Source: Phaeosaccion multiseriatum
Lineage: Eukaryota; Ochrophyta, other classes
DNA length: 64,000 nt
Reading direction: 5' to 3'
Assembly (NCBI GenBank): GCA_965112735.1
Contig: OZ218955.1
Location: forward strand, 2,170,001 to 2,234,000
Shown: positions 52,901 through 62,613 of the stretch, piece after piece
How the letters are laid out: the number at the start of each line of letters is the position of its first letter
Position numbering within the stretch: the first letter of the stretch is position 1
Program-made: the position numbers and the translations under genes
Notes under the pieces: generated by a model
Database searches by the model: none
The model's input: the letters and a program-made list of their open reading frames with translations, nothing else
What the model was told of the DNA's origin: nothing

Positions 52901-55900
52901 TTCTTCCTCCCCCTCGCGGCCTCTCGCCCCTGCGGCTCACCGTTGCGGCCGAGACGTGAGCCCCACCTCTGCGCTGGGCTTGAGAAGTCTCCCTAGTGGC
53001 GACAGGCGCAGACAGGGCAAGATCAACAAGCAAAGGGAGGACCAGCGGGCCAACAGTGGCAGCAGCACGGGAGCGAGCGCGCAGGGAGGAGAGGCGGCGG
53101 CGCGCTACCTCAGGCAGCAGCCCTCGGCTTTCGAGCCAGACACAGGTGGCAGTGAAGAAGACGAACAACAAGGGGGAGGTGGAGGAGGGATGTCTCCATC
53201 CCCAAAAGGGGGGCCAGGGCTGGAAGAGCAAAGACTAATGTCTGCCGAGGTTTCCGCAGCCGCTGCGGCAGGGGCAGCGGCAGGGGCGGCGGCAGCAGTT
53301 GGTGATACAGCAGTAGTTGGTGATACGGCAGCAGCAACAGCAGCAGCGGCAGCGGCAGGGGCGGCGGCAGGAGCGGTAGCAGCGGCGGCCACAGCAGAAA
53401 AGCTCGGAGCTGTCGTGGAGGAGATGATGACCAAGGCCATGGCACGGACAACACAGGGAGGGAGGGGGGGGGGCAGTGGCAATCGCCGAATGGTGTACCC
53501 CATGTCCTCCCCTTCACTGTCTCCGTCTCGTTCATGCCCCCCTCCTTCTCGCTGGAGAGAAGCATCCTCGTCTCCTCACTCCTCCCCTTCCTCCTCGTCA
53601 TCGTCATCGTCGCCTTCCGTGATGCCTGTGCCGTCGTCCTCCACGGCAGAAGGCGCCCGCGGGCCCGATCAGGAGACAAAGGTGGAGGTAGAGGCTCTGG
53701 CGACCACAGCTGCGCTTGACGCCACGTTGGGGTGGCTTGACGATGCGCGACCTGACCCCAACGAGGGGAGGGAAGGAGTGGAGGGGTCGGTGGAGCCGCC
53801 CACTGCTGTGCCGCTGCAGGAGCATGCCAAAGTGGTACGACTACTCACTGAGGGGCAAAGACAATGTGCAGAGAGTTGGCTCAAGACTGCCCACACGCAG
53901 GCAGCGACCGCTCTCTACCTTGCAGACGGCATGGGAAGGGAGCGAAGGGAGGCGTTCGAGCGGCTCTTTGCACAGCAGAGCAACTTGGCAGAGGCAAACG
54001 TCGTGTCCTTCATCAGGCATGGTGAGTGAGTGAGTGAGTGAGTGAGTGAGTGAGTGAGTGAGTGAGTGAGTGAGTGAGTGAGTGAGTGAGTGAGTGAGTG
54101 AGTGAGTGAGTGAGTGAGTGAGTGAGTGAGTGAGTGAGTGAGTGAGTGAGTGAGTGAGTGAGTGAGTGAGTGAGTGAGTGAGTGAGTGAGTGCGTGAGTG
54201 TGTGAGTCAGTGTGAGTGAGTGAGAGAGTGAGTGAGTGAGTGAGTGAGTGAGTGAGTGAGTGAGTGAGTGAGTGAGTGAGTGAGTGAGTGAGTGAGTGAG
54301 TGAGTGAGTGAGTGAGTGAGTGAGTGAGTGAGTGAGTGAGTGAGTGAGTGAGTGAGTGAGTGAGTGAGTGAGTGAGTGAGTGAGTGAGTGAGTGAGTGAG
54401 TGAGTGAGTGAGTGAGTGAGTGAGTGAGTGAGTGAGTGAGTGAGTGAGTGAGTGAGTGAGTGAGTGAGTGAGTGAGTGAGTGAGTGAGTGAGTGAGTGAG
54501 TGAGGAAGCGGGCGTGAGGGAAGGAGCTCTCCGAGGCCCTGAGCAAGGCCTCTCTAGGCTTCCAGACATTTAAGAGACCGAAGAGGCTGATGAAGTCTGA
54601 TCGCGCAATTCTTGCCTTCCCCTTCTCCTCCCTCTCCCCCTTGTCCTTTGCAGCAGAGACCTCATCAGCCGCCACGCCTCCTCCTGCTGCTGCTGCTGCG
54701 CGGAAGAACAGCTTGCAGCTCATGCAAAGCCTGAAGCGGCACCAGCAGCACCAACGCCAGCAGCAGCATCAGCAGCAGCAGGAGCAGGAACAGCAGCAGG
54801 AGGAGAAGGAGAAGGAGGAGGAGGAGGAGGGGGGTGGCGATGCCCAATCCCCTCCGTCTGAGCAGACTCTCCTCGCCTCTTTGCTGACACAGGCCCTAGA
54901 GGTGACCTTCTTGCAGCTTGTCCTGGCTGGAGAGGCCACAAGAGCCACAAAAAGGTGAGTGAGTGAGTGCCTCCGGCCCACACCCTTTCCTCGCGCTCGC
55001 CCATTCGGTCATAGAGGGCTGGCGCCTATGTTTCCTCCCCTTTTGACCAATCTGTATCCTTTCCGTTAACTTGACCCCCCTCTCACCTGGCTACACCCTC
55101 CACCCGCCCCTCCCCACGCGTTCACTCGACCTTTGCTGGTGATGGTGATTGTGATCAGCAACAGTGCCCTCCGAACCGATGCAACTGCTGCAGGAGCTCT
55201 GTCGCTCAAGAGCCTGCGGCAGTGGAGCAAGGCCGCCGGAGTGGTGGGCGGTCTGCTCACCATGGCAGATGTAGACATGGCCATTTCTCTGTAAGTTTCT
55301 CATGTCATACGTCTCCCTCCTCCTCCTCCTCCTGCCACCCTTTCCCCCCCACTCTTGGCCAGCTTATGCTTCCTTTTTCTCCTTTTTTCGTTCGCCTGAG
55401 TAACCACGGAAGAAAAGGAAGGGCGGACCAGCTAGTCCTGCCTAAAAGTAAACCCCATGCCTATGCAAGCGCCCTCCAGAGAGGAGACAAAGTACTTCAT
55501 CTTTCAGTTCATTGGAGATTGGCTTACGTGCGACCTTCTCCCTTCCCCTGTGCTCTTGATGTATCTCTCTATCATAGAGCGAGTGCCGAGGGCGGGGGAG
55601 GGAAGGCGAAGGCGAAGGCGAAGGCCAAAAGGGCGGAAGAGCAAGAGGGCCCACAGGCGGGCTCCGCGAGATCTGAGTGCGTGCAGTACGGCTGCTGGGG
55701 AAGGCGCCTCTTCGGAGAGAGGGGACAGCCCCCCCTGTACTGCTCACTGCATGCGTTGGAAGGTGAGCGCTTGTAACGATCAACGATCATGCGGCATCAT
55801 GTCAGCATGAGTCCCTCAATCCCTCCCTCTCTGACTCCACCTCCCGCCCGTCTCTCCCTCGTACTTCCCTGCCCCCCCCCCCCCCCCCCCCCTCCCATAC

Positions 55901-58900
55901 ACACACACGCACACACGTTTTCTCTCTCTCTCTTTGACGATGACACGTGTATGCAGACATGGTGCCGAGTTCAGCCCCCGTGACCCCGCAGATCCACTGC
56001 AGAGTCGAGGCCCTCGCAGGAGACAGGTAAGTTAGACCTACTTTGTACGCACGCACGCACGCACGCACGCACATACACACACACAGATCAAGAGATAAAG
56101 AAGAAGACCCTTCAACACGCCTTTGCTTCTCGGCCCCTCCCCCCAGCAGGCAGCCGCACCTACACCTTCACACGCGCGCCATCAGCAGGGGTACTAGCTC
56201 CGGCGGCGGCGAGCAGGGCGGGCAGCAACAGGGGCAGCAACAGGGGCAGCAACAGGCCCCTGCTTTGAGCAGCACCTCTAATTTGTCGGGGGCCGTGGTT
56301 GGCATGTGTCAGAGTGTGGGGTGTTCTGACAGAGCCTTGTACGCCCCCCTCGGGGCATCCGAGCCGAGGTTTTGCCGCAGTCACAAGGTACGACTTCAGC
56401 TTCCGAGCGGTGACTCAATGACTGACACACCTTAGGGCCCACAGGGCATTCATTATGTTTCCCCCCCGAGATGAAGCGTGCTCTCGCTCTGTTTGCTGTA
56501 CGTGCGTGCGCGTTGTTCGACGCACACTACTCGCACTACCAGTCACACTACTCACATTACTATACTCACACCACTCGCACGACGACTCCTCATCTCTCAT
56601 CATGATCAGGCTGCCAGTCACGTGGACGTGGCAAGCGCTCGCTGCTCTCACTCGGGCTGCTCCAGGCTAAGCACCAGGGGGAGCAAAAGCTGCTCCTACC
56701 ACCACCGCAAGGTCTGTTCATTCTTCACGGACGCGCGCCCTCCACTCAAGTGAAGCAAGCGATCCAATCCTGGCCTTACCTCGATCCCCCTCTCCCGTCT
56801 CTCCTCTCTCCTCTCTCCTCTCTCCTCTCCCCTCTTGCTTCACGCACTCGAATGTTGCACAGGGCACCACAAGCGGCCTGGGACTACATACCTTCGTCTA
56901 TGTGCTACTGCAGCTCAGCGCCAAGCGATGGCTCTCCTCCAACAAGCGAGCAAGCAGTGGCAGTCTCCACAGCCTCCGCTCTCCAGGCATCAGCAGCAGC
57001 AGTAGCAGCAGTGGCACTGCCGACGCAAGCTTCGTCAGCAGCGATGTCGCAGCCCGTCGACTTTTGATGCTACTGGTGCGCTCTCAGCCGCTCAGCCTCC
57101 CCTTCCACTCTACACAGCAGCAGCAGCAGCAGCGCCAGTCTTGCTCGTCGAGTCGCGAAGGGGTATCGACAAAAAAGTCGGAAGAGGAAATAACAGGAGG
57201 CGACCCCAGCATTAGCAAATGGTCGGCGGCGATGAGTGGCCCTAGCGTGGGCACCTCCACACCTTTGTCACCTTCCCCGCCCGTCGCTAAGGAGGATATG
57301 GGGGCGGGCCCTGCAGCAAAGGTTCCTCCTCCCCCTCCTCCCGCCAGTACCCGACTTGCTGCCTCCAACGCGAGGCTTACCGCTGCGGTCCATGCCGCTC
57401 AGGTGGCACGAGAAGCGGCCCAAAGACCGAGTAGCAATGACGCCAATGACGACATTGCAGCGGGCGGGGGGGGGGGACGCACGGCGAGGACGGGACCCAA
57501 CGCAGCAGGAGGAGGAGGCGATGGGGGCAGCAGAAGGCTTCGGGGGCCCTCGGCTTTGGAGAAGAGTGTGAGAGAGTGCACGTTCGCTCGGAAGGGGCAA
57601 GACTTGACGGAGGCGGTGAGGGAGGCGAGGAGGGTCATGAGCAGGGAGAAGAAGGTGCTGAGGAGGCTGTTCGATCACTACGCAGTCACCACCAACAGAG
57701 GAGGAAGTGGTGGCGGCAGCGGCGGCGGTGGTGGTGGCAGCCGCGGATGTGGCACAGAGCACAGCACAGCCGGTCTGAGCACCAGCGTGAGCCGCAGCAG
57801 CAGTCCGCTCCATGCATCGGGCAACGCTGCCCTGTACTACCACACCACCCCGCCGGGTGTCGACACGAGCGTGCAGGTGCAGCTCCCTCTGCAGGCTTTG
57901 CAGCGCCTCAGCAACGACTTCTCCATCCTTCCAGGGTAAGGGTGTGCGTGGACGGACGGGTCCGCATGACAGGACGTGCCGCGTGCATGAGGAGACAGTG
58001 AGGAGACAGTGAGGCAGTGCAAAGCCACTGCAGTCACACCGCGTTGTCTATCTCTGACTCTCTATTTGACGTGACTCTCACTCCTGCCTCTTGTGTGTGT
58101 ACGCATGTATGTGTGTGTGCGTGTGGGTGTGCGTGTGTGTGTGTGTTCGTCCGCGTGTGTGTGCGTGTGTGTGCGCGCGCATGCGTGTTGGTGCCCCTCC
58201 TCGCAGGATGATATCTCGTGCGGGATTGGCCTCGGTGTATGAGGAGGTGCAGCGCGTCGTGCCACAGGTGGGCGGAGACTGCGGCAGAGGGGGGCTTCCC
58301 TTCGAGTACTTCCTCTCCTGCTTGGCCCTACTCTCCATCTCGGTGCCAGCTTCGGTCGGAGGAGGTGAGCGCGATGGTACCTGACGGTACACACAAGAGA
58401 AAGAGAAGGGGGTAGGTAGCACAGCACAGCACACCACAATACGGCGCAGCACAAAAAACCCCTCTTTGTCATCTCACTCTTGCCCACATCATCTTCTTGT
58501 GCTCTTTCTTTCTTCCCTTTTGTGTCTTGGCCAGCCCCCGCTCAGAGGGCCATCATGCTGCTGCAGTGGATGGATGCCTCTGGCGGGAAGCAGCGGATGA
58601 GTCGCATCGGCCGAGCCTCCCACGTGTTGCCCGCCTTCAACACTGCCATGCTGGCCTTGAGCTCGGCCTCGCACAAGAGCCCCAGTGCCGCGGGCGGAGG
58701 AAGCCTGTCCAGCAAGTGGTGAGTGGCCGACGCGAGGCGCTGCCTGCTGCCTGACTGCCTGCCGCTGACCCTGCCACCAGGTTCCTCTTGCTGAGCGTGG
58801 CTCGTACCTGACGACCCCCTCTCCCCTCTTCTCTCTCTTCTCTCCGTAGGATGGAGCAGCAGCGGTGTGAGCAAGAGCTCAGGCCCAGCGCTGATGCGCA

Positions 58901-58958
58901 GCTCACTGTCACTGCCACCGCCTCCGCCCAGCAGGGCCATGGACAGGGCGTGCGGTGA
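47514..58958 (+). CDS. large low-complexity coiled-coil protein with EsV-1-7-like Cys/His modules
   Basis: Fifteen exons (47514-47659, 47768-50601, 50790-51858, 52161-52281, 52455-54021, 54654-54954, 55159-55290, 55578-55762, 55957-56026, 56150-56387, 56610-56711, 56863-57935, 58207-58364, 58535-58718, 58850-58958) join in frame to 2,762 residues. The first 1,950 residues are Glu-, Gln- and Ser-rich: acidic runs near 240, poly-Gln coils near 740, 830 and 1150, and AVGDTA cassettes. One ordered-looking piece is APYVDNFVELVASALADGLL. Residues about 2087-2253 hold three C-x4-C...C-x2-H modules. The C-terminal part (LRRLFDHYA; DFSILPGMISRAGLASVYEE; FEYFLSCLALLSISV; RAIMLLQWMDASG) resembles the EF-hand-like helical repeats of protist cytoskeletal proteins. 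No orthologue is recognised. It could in principle be two genes; the frame continuity across all 14 junctions argues for one. The last exon has an inverted partial copy at 16450. Confidence 0.7.
51754..51765 (+). repeat. GCA-tract cassette copy 10 (exact), exon 3 of the 47.5 kb gene
   Basis: GTTGGTGATACA after CAGCACCAGCAGCA, read in the Gln frame: QHQQQLVIQQGA. Confidence 0.9.
52881..52892 (+). repeat. GCA-tract cassette copy 11 (one mismatch), exon 5
   Basis: ATTGGTGATACA between GCAGCAGCAGCTGTAGCA and GCAGCAG; encodes AVAIGDTAAV. Confidence 0.85.
53298..53327 (+). repeat. GCA-tract cassette copies 12 and 13 in tandem, exon 5
   Basis: Exact GTTGGTGATACA (53298-53309) followed six bases later by GTTGGTGATACG (53316-53327); encodes AAVGDTAVVGDTAAAT. 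The only tandem pair in the window, flanked by GCA/GCG repeats. Confidence 0.9.
54022..54506 (+). repeat. (GTGA)n tract anchored on a splice donor, about 485 bp
   Basis: Starts exactly at the GT of the exon-5 donor (CATG|GTGAGTGAGTGAG) and fills most of the 632-bp intron. One imperfect patch (about 54190-54235) interrupts it. Every unit recreates GTGAGT, so dozens of decoy donors follow the real one. Confidence 0.95.
55660..56711 (+). other. three EsV-1-7-like Cys/His modules (exons 8, 10, 11)
   Basis: Module 1: CVQYGCWGRRLFGERGQPPL then YCSLH (C-x4-C-x15-C-x2-H). Module 2: CQSVGCSDRALYAPLGASEP then RFCRSH (C-x4-C-x16-C-x2-H). Module 3, shorter: CSHSGCSRLSTRGSKSCSYH. The published EsV-1-7 consensus is C-x4-C-x16-C-x2-H, with a G before the second Cys and an aromatic-Gly region; modules 1 and 2 fit it well. 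The family is known from the brown-algal developmental regulator IMMEDIATE UPRIGHT and is expanded in stramenopiles. Modules 2 and 3 each end at an exon boundary, just after H-K or HHRK. Confidence 0.72.
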
Positions 58959-59024
58959 GAGGTGGACATCGGGCACCCCTTCTGCCTCAGACTCAAGCCG
59001 TAACCGTAGAGGGAGAGTTGAAAA
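58768..59024 (+). repeat. source copy of the inverted segmental duplication
   Basis: Functional counterpart of 16450-16695, spanning the end of intron 14, exon 15 and the first part of the 3' UTR. Identity ends abruptly on both sides. Confidence 0.92.
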
Positions 59025-59333
59025 TAAATGTTATTTTTATCTTCTTTCTCGAATCCTTGCGACTCGTTTATCGTTGTCGCGTCGTATCGTATATCCCTAA
59101 TAAACCGCAAATTTAATACTTTTGACCGAGCATTTTCCTTCATCCCAAATGGCCTCTTCTCGTCCCCCGTTACCCGCACAACTTTCTATACCGACTAAGG
59201 ACATCTTGATCTTTCATTTGGTAGGAGAGATGCATGGGTCATTAGGCTATGGGTCATCTCTGACGGGATCACCTGTTTTTGGGCCTCCAAAGTTGTAGAC
59301 CCAAATAGTGGGTCTTAAATTTGGTTTAGGGAT
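58959..59333. promoter_or_regulatory. 3' flank of the large gene and antiporter promoter
   Basis: 375 bp between tandem plus-strand genes, clearly AT-richer than its surroundings (AATAAATGTTATTTTTATC near 59024-59042, TAATAAACC near 59098). The first block is a plausible poly(A) region. The rest should include the antiporter promoter; GGGTCAT occurs twice (59236, 59252). Confidence 0.5.
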
Positions 59334-62099
59334 ATGTCAACAAAGACATTGGCGCGGCCGGGGGGCCTCAGCACCCTGCCAAATATGGCCAAAGCTGGAA
59401 GGCTACTGCTGGCATGTGCCGTCGGTGCGTGCGTAGCAGTAGCTGCTGCTGCGGATGGTGCAGTTGCATCCATGAAGGTGCCAGCGTTGGTGCACCAGTC
59501 GTCTCCCTTCGAGGCGCAAATCGAGTTTGATAGTGGCAAGGGACTTGCCGGGAAAGCCGTGCCCTTCAAGGTGTGGGCGACATACGAGGGAGAGGAGGAG
59601 GAGCTGCTGGCGGCGGTGAAATTGGAGAGAGTGTCGGAATCTCTCCACTTTCGAGTGCAGGACCTGGTGCTGGAGCGGCGTGGCAAGGTCTCTCTGAAGG
59701 TGGTGGTGGGAGGAGATGCCGTAGCCACGGCGCAAGTGGTGTGCCTGCCTGGATGGGTCTCTCTCCTGCCCCCTCTCGTCACCCTGACGCTGTCCGTCGT
59801 ACTGAAGCAGGTGGGTGGAGGCGAGGGTAGAAGGTGCTCGCAGCCCATCCCCTCACAGTTCCGAGTCGCCGGTCTATCTCTATCTATATTGTTAGGTCAT
59901 TGTGGCTCTGCTTGCTGGCATCTTTTCGGGTGCTCTGCTGGCTTCCTACGGAAACGTCGTGACCGCTTTTCTGAGGACGTTTGACCACTACTTTGTGGAG
60001 GCCTTTGTGGTGGACGGGCACATGTCAGTGGTGCTCTTCACCTTTCTTCTGGGAGGGACCATCGGGCTGGTGCAGAAGAGCGGGGGCGCGTTGGGCCTGG
60101 CTAACGCTCTCAAGGGCCTCGTCTGCAACAAGGAGAGGGGGCAGTGGTGCACCGCGGCTCTGAGCGGCATGATCTTCTTCGACGACTACTCCTCAATCCT
60201 CATTGTTGGCAACTCTCTCAAGACCGTCATGAGTCTGGTGCATGTAAGTTTCGTTTTCGCTGCCAAGAGAAAGAAAAAACACAGACAGGCAACCCTTTCG
60301 CCGTCTTTGTCTTGCCTTTCTTGACGGTCCATCTCATGTGGCTCGCTTTGCTTCAAAGGTGGCCGTGGAAAAGTTCGCGTGGATCGTACACTCGTTGGGG
60401 GTTGTGCTGGCTTCAATGTCGCCCGTATCCTCGTGGGTTGGCCTCCAGATCGGCTACACAACAGGGGTACTGGACGCTCTTGGTGTGTGCGGACATCTGG
60501 ATGGCTTCGTACTGGTGCTCCAGTCGCTCCCATTCCGCTTCTTCCCCTTGTTCTACCTCTGCTTCATCTTGCTAGTGCTGTTCACGGGGCGAGACATTGG
60601 GCCCATGGCAGCTGCAGAGAAGCGGGCGGCAGTCGCGGCGGCAGCAGGGGAGGACATTCAGGGCCTTACTGGGGGGGCAGCAGCAGCAGCACCATCCTCC
60701 GGGAGCAGCAGCGGCATCAGCGGCAGTAGCATCGGCTCTGGCGGAGGCGCGGGCGCCCTGGACCCGAAGGCAGGCACGCCTCTGCGCTGGTACAATGCCG
60801 TGGTGCCCTTCGCGGCAGTAGTACTCGTCACGGTGGGGGGCATGGTCATTGACGGAATGGCCAAGATAGAGGCCGGTGGGAACGAGGTGAGGAGCGAGTG
60901 AGCCCTTGGCTACGTCATCGGCGGTGAGGCTTTGTACTCCTGTACTCAACAATCCTGCTGCGCTGTCCACTGTGTGTGTGCCCAGATACCCATGACGCCG
61001 GTCAACATTTTGTCCAACTGCGACAGTGTAGCGGTGCTGATTTGGGCATCGGCCGCAGGTTGGGTGTCGGCCATGGGGTTGGTTCTGGCGCAAAAGCTGC
61101 TCACGCTGGACGAGGCCATGAGCGTGTGGATGGAAGGTGCGATACACAGGCGGGGTTGCGTTATCCATTGCCCCTGTTTTGTTCAGTTGCGAATCGTCCC
61201 TGACTGCTGGACCTTTTTGTCCGCCTTCCCTTGTGTTTTTGTTTGTCCTCTGCTCACACACGACTCATGACGCAGGCATGAAGGAGGTGCTCGAACCGCA
61301 GTTCGTGTTGGTGCTCGCCTGGGGCCTCGGCCTCATCGTGGCGGACGTAGGCACGGCAGAGTTCCTGAGCGGGGGGCTCAAGACGGGTATTCCCGTGTCT
61401 CTGCTGCCGGTCATCATCTCGCTGCTGTGCTTCGTCACTTCCTACGCCTGTGGAAGCACTTTCGGTGAGGCTGCATATCAGTGGGGGGGCTGGCTGGCCG
61501 GCTGGACGGTTGGTTGAGCGTGTACGTATGCCAAAGACAGACGTTAACCTTTGAGCCTCCGCACGGCTCGTTTCTCGGCACGACTGACTCCATAGGTACA
61601 ATGGGCATCCTGTTCCCGCTGGTCGGCCCCCTAGCGTGGTCGCTGAGCGGCGGCTCTGAGGAGGTGCTGTGCCACTGCTTCGGCTGCATCCTTGGGGGGA
61701 GCATCTTCGGAAATCTGTGCTCCCCCATCAGCGACACGACCATCCTCACCTCCTCCGCCACCGGCTGCGGCCTGAGCGAGCACGTGGCCACTGTCACAGG
61801 TGAGTGAGTGTGTAAGTGTGCTCCTGCTTTTCTCGTTGCTTGTGAGCCGCCAAGTAGGGAGGAGGTGAGCCGCCAAGTAGGGAGGAGGCCACCCATCCGC
61901 CTCACATACACACCCGCAAACACATACAGGCTACACTCTCTTCATCGCGATGCTCTCTCTGCTGGGGGATTTGGCGGTGGGCGCTGGCGTGTTTGACGCG
62001 TGGACTGTGCTCTTGCTGGGGACTGTCGTCCTGTACGGTACGCTGATCTTCTTTGGGAAGTTCCCGCCAGAGAAGCTGTCAAATGCCAAGGCCATCTGA
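59334..62099 (+). CDS. NhaC-type Na+/H+ antiporter with extra N-terminal domain
   Basis: Exchanges Na+ for H+ across a membrane for pH and salt balance. Seven exons (59334-59810, 59896-60243, 60359-60886, 60986-61136, 61276-61464, 61596-61799, 61930-62099) join to 688 residues. Family blocks include LLGGTIGLVQKSGGALGLA, MIFFDDYSSILIVGNSLK, SPVSSWVGLQIGY, SLLPVIISLLCFVTSYACGS and GSIFGNLCSPISDTTIL, with about ten or more hydrophobic helices. Before the first membrane helix lie an apparent signal or anchor segment (residues about 18-42) and about 95 residues of beta-rich sequence (FEAQIEFDSGKG, AVPFKVWATYEG, GKVSLKVVVGGDA), absent from bacterial NhaC and possibly lumenal or extracellular. A Gly/Ser/Ala loop of about 50 residues separates two helices in exon 3. 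The membrane (plasma, vacuole or plastid) is unknown. Confidence 0.93.
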
Positions 62100-62613
62100 G
62101 CTGTCAAATGCTTCAATGGGGGGCGTTGTTGTCGTATCCAGTGTTTTGCGTCTACCACAGCACAGCTCTGTGCCGATGTGTGTGACGGCCGACAACAATC
62201 ACTGCCGCGCGGCAACCCCGTCATGATTGCCCCTCCCCTGCACCAGCACGGCAGGCAGGCAGGAGGTAGGCAGCAGGACCACGAGAAGCAGTCGGGCCTG
62301 GCGACGAAGCAGACGAACGTTGAGCAAAGCAGAGCAGAGAGAGTGCGGCAGGGCTGTGTCTTTCGAGGCGTCGATCAAGAGCTTCAAGGTGGAGCACCAG
62401 CCTCAGAAGCCACTGAAGCTGCTGCTGATATTGACAGGCAGCATGTGTCACTTCGCTCGTTGCCATCGTAGTCAGAACTCGCAAGGGAGGGATATATATT
62501 CAAAGAGGCATGCGAGGGTGATGGGTACGAACAAACAAGTATAGTTGCGTCCTTCCCGGGTGAGGCAAGTGGGCAGCAACAGACAGGCAGTATGAGCCAA
62601 CGTGCTCTTAACA
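62100..62613. other. 3' region between convergent antiporter and ARPC1 genes
   Basis: 514 bp holding both 3' UTRs. No coding or RNA-gene signal seen. GATATATATTC near 62490 is the only AT-rich patch. Confidence 0.45.

Noticed and set aside
54013-54723. Minus-strand frame of Ser-Leu-Thr-His repeats
   Set aside because: Antisense of the donor-anchored (GTGA)n intron; similar frames at 29085-29870 and 62750-63491 are the same artefact.
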